Positions 37,501 through 51,160 of a stretch of DNA of 64,000 nt are shown here, in pieces. Position 1 is the stretch's first letter; each line of letters opens with the position of its first letter. Below the pieces are notes generated by a model. The model had not been told where the DNA came from. It made no database searches and saw only the letters and a list, made by a program, of their open reading frames with translations. A program made the translations under genes and the position numbers. Origin of the DNA: Tubiluchus corallicola (Eukaryota; Priapulida; Priapulimorpha; Priapulimorphida; Tubiluchidae); assembly GCA_030141605.1 (NCBI GenBank), contig JAQGDQ010000331.1:62001-126000 (forward strand), written 5' to 3'.

Positions 37501-40500
37501 TATACAAGAAATGGTTACTGCGGAATGCGCAGGTGTCTTGTTTACTAGAGATCCAGTTACTGGAAACCCTGGGATTATGACAATAAATGTGTCCTATGGC
37601 TTAGGAGAGGTACAAAAACTTAAGCTTGCTTATTAAAAATTAGTATTAATTGTTTTTGAATGAATCATTAATAATTCCCTTTAAATGCCATTTATTTTTG
37701 AAGGCACTTTTATCTTATAAAAAGCGATTTGCCAGTTAATAAATTGCTGTTATTTTGAACAGGCTGTGGTGTCTGGTGTGACTGAGCCAGACACTATATT
37801 CCTAAAGAGAGCTTTTAATAACAGGTTGGCTGTCAAGGAGAAGGTAATTGGTAGCAAAAAGACTAAAATTGACATATCAGGTATTATTGGTCATTTATCA
37901 GTACTAACTTTCAACTTATTTTTCATTGTGAAGATTTACTAAAATTAAGTGATTGAATGAATGTTGAAGTGACTGTATGTTGATTTCACTATATTGACTG
38001 TTTCAGATAGTACAGAGGGAGGAACAATAAATATCAATGTAGCTGAAAACGATGCGTCAAAATGTTGCTTGACAGATGACTTGGCTTTACAACTAGGAAA
38101 AATTGGGATATTGGTATGATAATTTGCATAATGAATTCCAGTACCTACCACTGTGTTTAGTCTTGATCGTATTATATATGTAACCCGCAATCTTTTTGAA
38201 TACTTAACAGAGTAGCCTGTGTCCTGGGGTAATATTCTTTCAAATGTGTTTTTAGTTGCTTGAATGTGCTTCGTTTATGTTATAATTAACTGTTTTGTTT
38301 TGGTTCAAATGCATCTTAGTACAGAGTGTTCTTAGCAATCAAGGCAACACCAAAAAATCTGTCAGAAAAAATTAAATATATAGAGGTTTTGGTGTTTAGC
38401 AAATAATCTAGTACTAAGTTCATCTAAGACTAAGGAGCTTATTCTTTATCTATATGACAGTCCTGTTCATATCCCAGTTTTTGTTTCTGACTCTTTTGTT
38501 GAAATTCGTGATGAGGTCAAGTACTTGTCATAATCTTCCTTTTTTAGCCATGGTGCCATGGTGATTATGCAGTTTCTAAGCATACTAAGAAACTTTTTTC
38601 TGTTTTTGAGATACTTAAGAAGTTTGGTGTTAGTATCAATGCATTCGTTTTATAAGTCAACGATTGAGAGTGTAATTTACTACCATTTGGTTAGCTCTTT
38701 CAATTCACTAACTATTGAAAATAAAAAAATAAAATCTGTCCTTTAACTAAACAAGGAGAAAAGGTAATAGGATTTCTTGTTGTACATCACAATAGTCTCT
38801 ACAATAGGACAGCCTTGATAAATGTCAAAGACGTTGTTGTGAATCCTGCACATCCTTTATGAAATTTTGTTCTTAACAGTGTGTTTTTATATACTTTAAA
38901 ACTCACCCTATTTTAACCTCACTCGTTGTGTTGAGTGTACTTGTTTTTGATAGCTCTATCTTTTTACTCAATTCTGTAACTGCAACTAGTTTTTATGGTG
39001 ATTTTTGTTTCTATTTGTTCTTTTGCTGTAAGCAAAACAACAAAATTCCCTTCAGGGTACTCATAAAAATCTTAATCTTCATTGATAATGCTTATCAATA
39101 TTTTATTGTTATTGTTTTGCAAATATGATTGTTTGAAATAGATTGTGCACACTCGGAACAGAATGTATGTCTAATGTCAGCTGATTTATTTGCTATAACA
39201 GACTAATACATCACTTAGTTTGTTTTAATTGTTTAATAGCAAAAATTATTGTTTTTTTTTGCAGTTCACTAATGCTCTAGAATCAATTGGTAATGTTTGT
39301 AAATTGTAAGATTGTCGTAAATTAATTATTCCTCCATTTTTAATTTAGAGTTAATTAGTGTTCAAATTATATCAGTCTTATAAAAAGTTTTGGTGCCAGT
39401 AACTGTAGTGGTAAATTGAGAATTATGGTAAGGTGAAATGGGCACCTTACCTTAATTTTGTAGCTGGACACTTGGTTTGTGAAGAAAGTGAGCAGTTAGA
39501 AAGACCTTTCAATGTAAGCATAGTGTAAAAGTGTCCATGAGTCAGCGAGTGAGTGTATGATCTTTAAAATGCAGGAAAGTGAGTCAGTAACTAGCCTTCT
39601 TCTCAAAAGCCACTAAACTAAAACTCTCTAGACTACTGAATATATTGCTTTAAATGGCTACACCTTTACTTACTACAGTAAAATACAAACTTGCCTTGAT
39701 TTGAACTGTATCAGTACTCAATTGATGACTGGATAGAGCAAGAAGTTTATGAGAAGAAATCTTGTAAAAGAAGTATAGTGGTATTAATATATATATATTG
39801 CGTATATGTACATATATAGCATATATGTGTGTGTATGTGCGTGCATGCGTGCATGTGTGTGTATAAACCATTGACACTAAATTTGTTAATGCAAATATGT
39901 TTTGCAATTACAGGTGGAGCAGTCATTTTCGGATCCTCGGGATATTGAATTTGCTGTAAAAGACAATGAGATATACCTGTTGCAAGCTCGTCCTATCACA
40001 TCCTTTAATATTGAATCTGATTTTGAAATACTGCATGAATTCGATGCGGGAATTTTATCTAACGAAGAATTACTGACGACGGGAAACACTGGGTAATTTA
40101 AATGCAAATTATTATTCGTATGCGTTCACAGTAGCATAGCATTCAAAATGTTAAAAATGAAGCAACTTATGTTATCAATGCAAGATAAATATTTGCCTTA
40201 ATAAACATTTTTCAAATTAATGATAATTTTTTTCTTCTTTGCATTTTCAAACTGTGTGTAGCCCTTAAAATTGTATACAAATTTATGCTATGTTTGTTGT
40301 AGAGAAGTCCTGCCTCGAGCTGTTACACCACTGACATCATCTCTTTGCAAAATGGTGGAATTTGGATCTCAGGTAATGAATTTTGTTTTGTTTATTGCAA
40401 CTGTTGTTAGAAAAATTTCATAATGGTACATGTTGAAATGTTCTAGACTATACCAATGAAGGGCTATTTGTATGTTTTTTTTTGTATATGAAAATTGTCT

Positions 40501-43500
40501 TTTTAAATAGGAAGAATGAAATTAAAATAACTATAATTTTTTTAAATTAATTTGTTCCCTGTTGAGTATTCAGCATATATTTATCTTCTGCATTTTCCAT
40601 TTTCTGCACACTCTGTAATTTACACATATTTTTTTACATTTAACAAATCTTGCCACTGTTCAATTTAATGAGATGACGTATTTGCACTCAAGTAGATAAT
40701 GTAAAATGTACAGCATAGTTCAAATATTTCTAACTTTATCATTTATTTTGCTCTGATTTTCAAATAATGTTTTTATCATTACATGCAGATGCTCACATAC
40801 ATACTACACTTTAAGATGAGAAAGATCAAACCGATATATGTTGATTTTGCTGTATTTTCACTACATCCATTTATCAACATGCTGAATGTAAGTTGAATGC
40901 TCTAATTCCTGTATGCTGGCATGCTACCAACAGTTTTAGTTTGTCTCGAAGATACAAAATAGATTGTGAATAAGCTGCAGTCCGGAATATTTACAGCTAA
41001 CAAATTTATTTTAACTACTTTGGCCATTATTATTTTTTCTTACTTTTGAAATGTTTGAGATTGATATTCCTCTGTTTAAATTGTTGGATAATTTCTTCAT
41101 AGTGCATCTTAATGGTTTTTCTGATTAAGTAGAATTGAGGCAATGGATCTGGTTAGCTTGTTGGCAATCTTGTGCATTTCTGTTTTAACAAAATGCTTGC
41201 AGTTCTTTCTGTTTTTTTAAATACCAAATATAGCTTTTTTGATGTGAGTACCAGGTGGCTTGTGTAGATTTCCTCAGTGTTAGGTGGAGGAGTTAAGGCA
41301 AAGTGATTTTATTGAAATGAAACCAGAGAGTAGTGTCAAAAATGTATTTGACATCGATTGACTTGTTTAGATGATGTATAAAAACAATAAATACACAACA
41401 TTGAGAGACACTAGTGTACAGAAAACTACCGTTGACCTGGCAATATTTGGACACTGTACTGATACTGGTTTTGCCAAAATGATAGATCATAGATACAGTA
41501 GCATTCAAAGATCATATTTCATGAAACTTCGTGTTGCTGCAAGATTTATTTGGGTAAGTTCAGTTAATAGCACAAAAATATTTTGTACTGTAATACAGCA
41601 TTATACAGTGTTTCTATCATTTTAAACAATGTGGTAGGAGCTGTTGTAACTGTATGTTGTCTTAGAGTTCAACATGTGATCTGTAAAATACAAATAGTTA
41701 TGTATGACATACTGCACATACGAATGCAGAGTTCTGTTTGTACCGAACTCGGAATGTTGTTATTCGCAGGTCCAGAATGCACTAACCTGCTAATCTTTGA
41801 CTTTTTCAACTCCTGTCAATAATGTTTACTACATGACATGAAATATTTATTTTTTCTAAATTTTAAATTGTATTAACAGAAGCATGAAGTCTGCTTCCTG
41901 AATGTGAAAATTTACACATGTTGTACTTTATTATAATACCTAGCTCTTCAACTACACAACTATTTTTAACCTACTTGTACACTTATATATGTATTCCTAA
42001 GGTAACTACAATATGCAAAACCTTCAAAATGACATTATACAAGCATTCAACTGCAAAAGGTACATTGAAAAGAACTGATATTCAAGGCATGCACACAAAT
42101 GCTCAGTACTCACACACTTTTGTTGAACAATTCCAGCCTGATATTGACTTATCTAACAATTCAACATTATTTCCTTAGTTATGTGTAGTGAAATGTGCCT
42201 AGACTGGAGGGCATAATTTTTCATGTCACATCATCAATAACAGCAGACGGCTAATTAATGTGCTGTGGAAAAAACCATTTTAAAAGAGTCAATTGCTGTT
42301 TTCACTTTCAAAGGAGTAAACAAATGGTTCCCACAACCATTGATGGTGTGACAAATTCGGATTTCGTTTGAACTAACTAAAGGATATTTAATTATTGTTT
42401 GATTTATTTTATTAGCTTTAATCAACAGATCACTGCATTAATTTTGTAGATGGTATCTAGAGGTCAAGCTGCAATTAAATCTGCTAGAGCAATGTTGGCA
42501 AAACTGTGCATAGATCAGACATTGACAGAGCCATTGGTTTTATATTGTTCCATACAGGAAAATTTTAAATACGGCTATGGAGTGAGTATCACTTTTTATG
42601 TTTAGGTGGAAAGTTTAATCACTTAACATTTTCTTTATTTTTAAACACACTTGTTTGCTGCAGTCTACATTAATGTCCATGTAACTACATTTTAGATGTC
42701 ATCAGCACTGACACATAAATGACTTAGTGGCTCATTTTTATCACCAGCTAAAATTTTCTGTACTGAATTGATATGAACTGAAATTGCAAAATGATTAATT
42801 CACTGTTTTGTTAAAAGTTGTGTATGTCAACAATAAAAACTGTGGTGAACGAAAAAACTTCATAAATTCTTCCAGAATTTTGCTGATCATTTTTGTTAGT
42901 AATTGCTAGTTGACATGATAAGAATCACAATTGTGTCATTATCTTATGAATGATTTTGTAATTTTTATCTTTGTTGGTTTAGATTTGGTTTCAGCATTTA
43001 TTCTGTTCAGCTAGTTCTGCATTTTGGTCTTCAATGATCAGGAGAATTCTTGCTGATGGCACAAATGGTAACTGCACTTAGTCTATTTAGTCTCTACATG
43101 GCCAGCAGCTATAACAGGGAAGTCATGTGTGCATTGTGATTGCCAATATAGAATACAAATTTCTCCACTGTTACTGAGAGCCCGTTTTTGAAGCAGTATC
43201 ACAAACATTGATACATTAGCCATGGTTTAGGTTTGTGAGATCTAATCCAAAATGTAACAGCAAGCATAAGTATAAATTTCCAGTGTCTGTTAAAACAAAA
43301 ATATTCTTTGTTAAGTGAAAAAAGACGTGGTAATAATTATTGTTAGTCGCCATTTAGATGTATACTAAATGCGTACTTAACTGTATTTTAAAAAGGTTAT
43401 CTTTATAAACAGTAATAATACTGCAGTTGTTATCCTACTTAAATTAATAAATCTAGCTTGTTTTTACCTGAAATCTGTTCAGCTTTTAGTGTTTTATGAA

Positions 43501-46500
43501 TGCTGTAGATTATAGGTCATCTTTTTATATGTATTTCCTCTTCTTTAACTAATTCATACTTGACACATATGTTTGATTAAATAAATATTTCATTTAGAGG
43601 CAACAAACGAAATTATGTCTGATGTTGCTTGCTTGCTGTCTAACTGTTCTGGTGTTATCAGTGCAGATGTACCTACGGCAATACAGGTAATATTCTCATC
43701 ATTTTTGTTTTAAATACTTTTCTTTTAATCATTTTAACTGACTGTTTTATTTGATAGTGACTTAATTGCTGTAAGTGCAAGACTCGCACATACATGTGTA
43801 TACAAGCACGCTTATTGTTCCATTTCATTTGAATTTTTTAAAGCCTAATAGCATAACATTTCTTACTAGCAAAATGCTGGGTATCAATAAATGTAAATCC
43901 AATGGCATGTAATTTCAAGTAAAAAGCTTCTTTTTATTTGAATCTTATATATTTGAAGTAATTTATTGCATTATAACTTGTTGTGAATAGGATTTGGCAG
44001 AAACAATTGCTAAATGTGACAGAAAAGCCGTTTTTACATCATTGAACAAAGAAAAGGCACTGGAGTGGCTGATATCTGCAGAAAGTGGGGAAGCAAAAAG
44101 CAAGTTTGGTGAATTTATCAATAAACATGGTCATCGTTGTGTAAGAGAGGTAACAGGCTACTGAATTATTAACACAAGCTGGACTCTTATAATATAAATA
44201 ACTCTTACTTTTATTTGTAGCATTTTCAAATAAGCAAAATGTAAACAAGCAATTTTGCAACCTTGTTTTGCAGCAAAATGAATAATTGTGTAGCATTCAA
44301 AGTCTTTACCTTTACTTTGCAAATTTTAGATAAGTTTGTTTATTTTTCATTATACAGCAAGTTCTCTACTTAACGACTGTAACACATACTAGCAAAACAC
44401 GACATTAAGCGAAACACAAGTATGCCATTGCCGGTAAACAGTTTGAAGCCCTGCTTAGCAAGTTGCACTTTGCACTACACACTCAGATACTAAAGCTAAG
44501 CCTCGGTTGCTAGGCCAGGCCAATTTCGTCTACACACTGGTTTCTATAGCAACAGGTTGTATGAGTAGACTCCCAGTCTTCAGCTGTTGGCTTCAGGGAT
44601 TGTTGTTCACATCAATGCAAGATACTTAAATTGACAACAAGTTTTCTGATCCTCTAGGGTGGAAGATACCAGTATTACTGCAGCAGACTTCTGCCTTAAA
44701 ATATAAATAATGTAGTTTTAGGTTATTAGCAGCTTTTTTAGAACAGAATAACAAGAAGCAGTGTTTTAGTGCTTCAAAATCAGGTAAAAAACTTGCTAAA
44801 ATAAAAAATTGCTTTAAACAAGGTCATAATATTAGCGTTAATATGAAACATGCGTTGTTAAATGAGAAAAAGGTGTCAAGTGATCAGCATCTTTAAAAAG
44901 AAACATTGCTACACAGTTTGATAGTCGTTAAGCGAAGACATAACGACTTAAGGATGGTATATTAATGCAGAGACCCATCAGAGTGAGAGTAAGTTAGCCA
45001 ACAGGCATTTAGCAATTTTATGATGGCTTACTAGCAAGCAATAATAGTTGCAAAGATTTTATGGAACAGGCTCTTTGAGGCACAGGTTCTCTTAAACACC
45101 ACAGCTCCCGCTGGCGGAGCCAAGGGATTCGGTGCTAAACTTTACCCTGTTTATGCGTTGTTACTGAGGAAATCCTTGTTAGTTTCTTTCCTCCTCTTAG
45201 TAATATTCTTAAATTCAGCGCGTCATTGCACCCAATATGAGGTCGAAAGAGGTGTACACACAAATGCGCATGCTTGTTCATCAATCTTGTGTAACATTCT
45301 GCACCAGTTGAGATGGACGGATATCTACTCTTGAGGTGACATCGAGACTGATTGATAGCATCCATATCACTGCAGCCAGGCTGCGATTTTTCAGCCAACC
45401 TTGAGGCTGATGCAGGCTCTTGTCTCTTGGTTATTTGCATCTTGCTTTTTTGGCCGCCAGCGTAATTTTCTACAAAACTAGAAAGTAAATATTATTACGT
45501 ATTTGTTGCATTAATCCAGATTAAACATGTATATTTTGCACGTGCCATTTCCAAGCTGAAATAGCACATTGAATATGCGAGGTGAATAATTATATTTTTG
45601 TACTACTCTCTGACATGACTTTAGGGTGAGCTAAGAGAAAAGCCTTGGAGAGATGCTCCATTGCAACTAATTCCAGTCTTACAGGTTAGTTTCAATTAAA
45701 GCTTTCTAATACTTCAGGACATTTTAACCAGACATACTTTTGTGACATATAAGCAAACAATATAACAATATATTTCTCGTTTGACAACTCAGTTTTTTAT
45801 GATTGAAAGTTTTATTATTGTTTAGTGTGTATTAAGATCATAAAAGTTTAAAATGATATGAGATAAGTTCGCAAAAAATTGTCAAACATGGTTGACAGAC
45901 TTTAAAGCACGTTATGTACAACTCTTTTAATGTTACGTTATGTCACAGTTATAAAGAGGCAGTTCTAATAAAGCTTTTAGAACGGTTAATTAAGCTTAAA
46001 TTATATCAGGTATTATTAATAATCTTTATATGTGCTGGTCAGACATGTGCCTAAGACCAGGGTAGTCAAGAGCAAGATCATTCCCTAAGACCACAAGATG
46101 AAGACCTACTATTTAAATACTTCATTGTCAGAGACTGAGACCAAAACCGAAAACTGCAATTTCACAGAAGGCAACTTTAGGCAAAGCAATAATTCCCAAA
46201 AATGAATTCCCAAAAGCATTAAAAACAACCAAATTTGGCAACATTAGGCTGCTAGTACTGCTGTGTGAACTTGAAATGCGCTGCCTTTTTCAATGTCTAT
46301 GCCTTCTGCTGTCTTTTGAAAATTAATATTTCGGCTGAATGACACTATCGCACCAGGAGTTGAGTTTTAAATTCCATTATTACATTGTGCTGACCAAGCC
46401 TTTGTTGCAGCTATGAAGTTGTTAAATGTAAATTTCAAGATACGTGGTTTAGACTTCATGTTTATTCTCCGATTTGACTATTTTTACCCAAGTCCACTAA

Positions 46501-49500
46501 CTTGCCATAAAATGAGAAATTTCAAGAAACTCCCCAATTAGTTTGTTAGCTAGTATTATACAGTGTTGTTAGCAATCATGAAAAGATTTATTACGATCAC
46601 GATCGATTTTCACAGCTGGCTACAATACCAATCATGATGATTCACAAATTAAAGCAAATTGGAATTTTTGTTTACATTTGTTGTATTTGTGTTTACTTGT
46701 TCTAGACTTTACCATAGCCATAGGCTTTACCAACATTGTCAGATTAGCCCAGTCTTTCATTTTCGAAAGAATGCATTTTCGTAATTTACTGTGTTTCCAT
46801 TATCTGAAACTTGTGTAATTTGTGCATAATGTAATTGTGTTTCTATATCTTGTGTACATTATTGTATGGGTTGTTTTTTGTATTGGTCATGTGTTTTTAT
46901 CTGAAACCACTGCAAGTGCATTTTGCCTGCTGGCTAAATCTTAACATAACTGTAACATAATTTTGACTAGTCAGGGCTTGCACTATTACAATAGCATTAT
47001 TCCCATTGCAATTCTGACAACGTATACCACATGTGTTTGGTAATTATTTTTATCATATCAAAATTAAGTATTAGGAAAAATTTACTAGGAATTCTGAAAA
47101 TTTCTTTCAAGGTTGAAAAGAAATTGTCACAAAAGTGATCGCTTAGTATTATGATGTAATCACGATCAACGATTACATTTTAAAAAATGTTGCAATCATT
47201 TGTGCAATCACAGAATTTGATCGCGATACTGATCACGATTATATTTGATTACGATCATTGCAGCCCTGGTATTTTGACAAAATGCTACTAAGCAAGTTTA
47301 CCTATTGTGTGATCAAATTAACTGCATTTTACAGTAATTGGTACAAATTGCGAGACCGAGACTCGACCAGTCTTGAATGCTACATTTCTGGTGTTGATGT
47401 ATATGGAAATAGAATATTTTCATTTTTATAGACTGCAGTAAAATCTGGTGGTAAAAAGGAAAGGAAGTTGTGTGGCATAAATGAAGCCATCGATAAAGTA
47501 AAGTCTCCATTAACTTCCATGGCAAAGTAAGCAAACAATGGTAAAATACTTATCAAATCCAGCATGCTGTAAAATGTACAGCAGTTGGTAGAAGAAGTAG
47601 TGAATTTGTTTAATTTTCGTTAACCTGCAGTGCACCTGTCCACTTATTGTCACAGTTGGGTTGCTGACACAACTGTCAATAATTATTTTCTTATATAATA
47701 TAGCTGCTTAATTTAAAAAAATTATAACCTTAAAAAACTCTGCTGGTTTTTTGGTCCCTGTTATATGGTCCAATTTGATGGTGTTTTTTGAATTTTCTTT
47801 ACTGTAGGAAAAAGTTGAAGTGGTTTGTGCCTAGAGCAAGGCGAGCAGTAGCAGCACGGGAAGCTACCAAGGAAATGGGCGTCAAATGTGTTGATATTTT
47901 TCGTGCTGCATTTAACAGACTTGCAGATGTAATGGTTGCAGAAGTAAGTGTATTGCGATTAACTGCGAAGCCTAACACACTTTTCTACTCATGGGCTTGC
48001 TTGCAAATTCGAAGTTGATACCCCCTATTTCAGTTCCACTTTGCAAACTTCAGAAATCATAGACCTCTGGTGGCTTCTCTGAGCAAATACTCTAAGTATG
48101 TTAACGTATGATTCTAGTGTAACATTTATCTGAGATACTGTGCTTTCATTTCGTTGTAATTAATTCGTGTTGTCGTTCTATTCTCAATGCACTGATTGCC
48201 TTTCAGGTCATAGTGCAAAATTCTTGTTTATTTATATCTTTTGTCTTGATTTATTATTTCCTTTTGTCTTTAGTCAAGGATTCCTGATTCGGATCTCATT
48301 TTCTTCTTTTCGTTCTCCGAGATTGGCTTGCTGTTGAGAACACGATCTGCCAAACTTGTGAAGAAGTAAGTTTTTGAAGCAATTTGTATCCTAGAAAGTT
48401 GGGATACATCATCTTAACGATAAGAGCTACCTAATAGGTGGTTGTTGCAGGACTGGACCTAGATGCTTATCAAGGAGAATTTTGTAAGATGAGGCCCTGA
48501 ACCAACCGAGGTATTTCAGCCAATGTGTATACATCTCTTTCGATGAGATAACTTTTCAATGGCAGTATACAGCTCAATCGTCTAGAAGCACTTTTTATAG
48601 CAATTGCCTCTCATTTACTAAAGAGGTAATTCTTATATACCGTAATCTGTTTAAAGCCATTGTAGTTAATAGGTGTACTGTTGTTAATGTCGTGTTACTA
48701 TAATTACATTTATTCATTAAAATGTCCTGTTATTTTCTGCCAGTTTTCTGAATTTTATATTGCTGTGTTGCTGTACTTCTCAAAAACACTTATAAGTTAC
48801 AAAATGGTACCTGTTTGAGTTAAACTGATGCAAATTTAAGTTACTGCTTTCTAAAATAAAAAAAATTGACAAGGACTTTTTTTAACAGGGCACTGCGAAG
48901 AAGAAAAATGTTGCCAACTTTTATGGATCTTGAATTTCCTTTAATCAGCCGTGGTTATCCACAGCCGGTATGTTACCATATCGTTAATAATAATATACTG
49001 TTAATGTATGAAGTATTTGACTGTTTTAATGAAAATATAGTCTTTTATCCAGAGTCATTGTCTTTGCTTTGGGTAATTTGTTAATCGGGCAATTCACACA
49101 AATCAATAAATAAATTCGCTTTCGAGGATCTAAACTTTTTTTACTTAAAAAAATGTGAAATCATTGGCTGTTAGTGTAATTTTTAGTAGTAAAAGTTATT
49201 TATAAGATATGCTGCAGTGGGAAGATTCAACTACCAATCTGGGTCTTGCAATATTTCTAATGTTGGAACTTCTAGCATAAGATAGAGGCATTGAGTGTGT
49301 AAAGAATTAGAGACTCATTTTATGGGAATTTTATCTCAGAATTAATAAAACAACTAGAAGCATCTATTTTAATATTATGTATTAAAATTAAGACAAAAAA
49401 CAGATATTGCGGTAGTCATTAATCATTTTAATAGATAATATTGAAATATATCCTTCTAGTTATTTTATTTTTTCTAAGAATTAGAGACTTGGTTAATTTG

Positions 49501-50863
49501 GCAGCTTGTATTTCTAAGGTGGTTATTTTTTCATTTTAACATGTTGTTTAATTTAGACATTAACCCTTAAATGGGAGGTGGGCTCCTGTGAATTATGTGC
49601 CTTAGTACTCAGTCACATTATAGATTCATGGTCAGTCAGGCCTTATATTTCAGATTGAAGAATATTCTGAAGGTGATATGGTTTCTTATGCAACAAAAAC
49701 AAAGATAGTTGGTAAGTTATCAAATGCTCTAGAAGTAAAAGTGTGAGTGAGAACATATGAATGTAATGCTGTGTGCAGTCAGCTGCAACTGTAATGATTT
49801 GCAAGTGACCATCACCTGAAAGTGATAGACATATTAGAAAGGTATTTTATCACTTTGGACTTTTTAAGTAATTTGTTAAACTATAGAATGGTGCACTTTG
49901 TGATCAGTTATTTAATTATGTTGATGTTCAAACCCAGTCTAACTTAGTTTTTGTAGCCAATTCTTCTAGAATGCCAGGACTGTGACTTCATTGTATATGC
50001 TTGAAAATTGAAATTAATTATTTTTCAGGTATGCCAGTCAGCCATGGTAAATGTCAAGGCAAATGTCGTGTTGTAACTTCATTAGAAGAAGCTGTACACA
50101 TAAAAGTTTGTGTTTATTATTAACTGTTGTTATATTAGCGGATTTTATGTGCATTGTCACTTCTATTATAAATATTGAACCTATGACTTTTTTGCAATTT
50201 CGTATACGTAACTTGCAAAATAAGTAAATGCATTTTGTATGTTTTTCCAGCATGTTTTCTTGTTTCTAGGCAGGAGAAATTCTGATAACTGAAATTACGG
50301 ACATAGGATGGTCACCATACTTTACATTACTTGCTGGCTTAGTCACAGAAAAAGGTGGTTTACTTTCACATGGAGCTGTGGTAGCTAGAGAATATTCCTT
50401 ACCATGCATAGTCAGTGCTAAAGGCGTGCTTGTTGCTTTGAAAACTGGTATGTTACATTGTTAAGCTGTATTAAACATTTTTAGTGCAGTTTGTGTTAAG
50501 TTGTCTGTTTTTCCAATAAGAATACTTATGAGTTATTGGCATGAACTTATTGTGAAGCAAAATATAAAACAGTCTTATATGGAACTTTCGTTTGTGTTTT
50601 ACAGGTGATGAAGTAATATTAAATGGGACCACGGGAACCATAGAAAAACTGGTGAAAATAAATCAAGCGAGTGAAGCACCCACAGGCAAGTGATCTTACT
50701 CAGATCGGCAGATGTCAGTTAACCAGTACTGGTCCGTCTTGCAATGGCCAATCGACTCTTCTTTTGTCTTCTCATCTAACTGGTTGCTGTTGTGTAACAA
50801 GAAACTCACAAACAGACGTGAAGCATGTATTGAAATACACTGTTAGAGTTAACGTCAAGTTTG

Positions 50864-50896
<33 letters not shown>

Positions 50897-50901
50897 GATT
50901 A

Positions 50902-50944
<43 letters not shown>

Positions 50945-51125
50945 CATTATCATTATCATTATCATTATCATTATCATTATCATTATCATTATCATTATCA
51001 TTATCATTATCATTATCATTATCATTATCATTATCATTATCATTATCATTATCATTATCATTATCATTATCATTATCATTATCATTATCATTATCATTAT
51101 CATTATCATTATCATTATCATTATC

Positions 51126-51160
<35 letters not shown>

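Larger units (their letters stand above)
40789..49711 (+). other. Gene 2 exons 20-31: central helical region (about residues 837-1258)
   Basis: Corresponds to the part of rifampicin phosphotransferase that binds the acceptor (family knowledge). Exon 42983-43067 (85 nt, one codon shorter than gene 1's 88) is the single counterpart of the three alternative exons of gene 1; it reads IWFQHLFCSASSAFWSS. Exon 43991-44149 equals two gene 1 exons fused. The HGHRCVRE motif and REKPWR follow. Exon phases match gene 1 throughout. Confidence 0.85.

Noticed and set aside
39264..39294. Exon-like stretch after TTTTTGCAG ending at GTAATG
   Set aside because: Its 31 nt would break the frame; direct splicing of 38113 to 39914 gives the conserved KIGILVEQSFSDPRDIEF.
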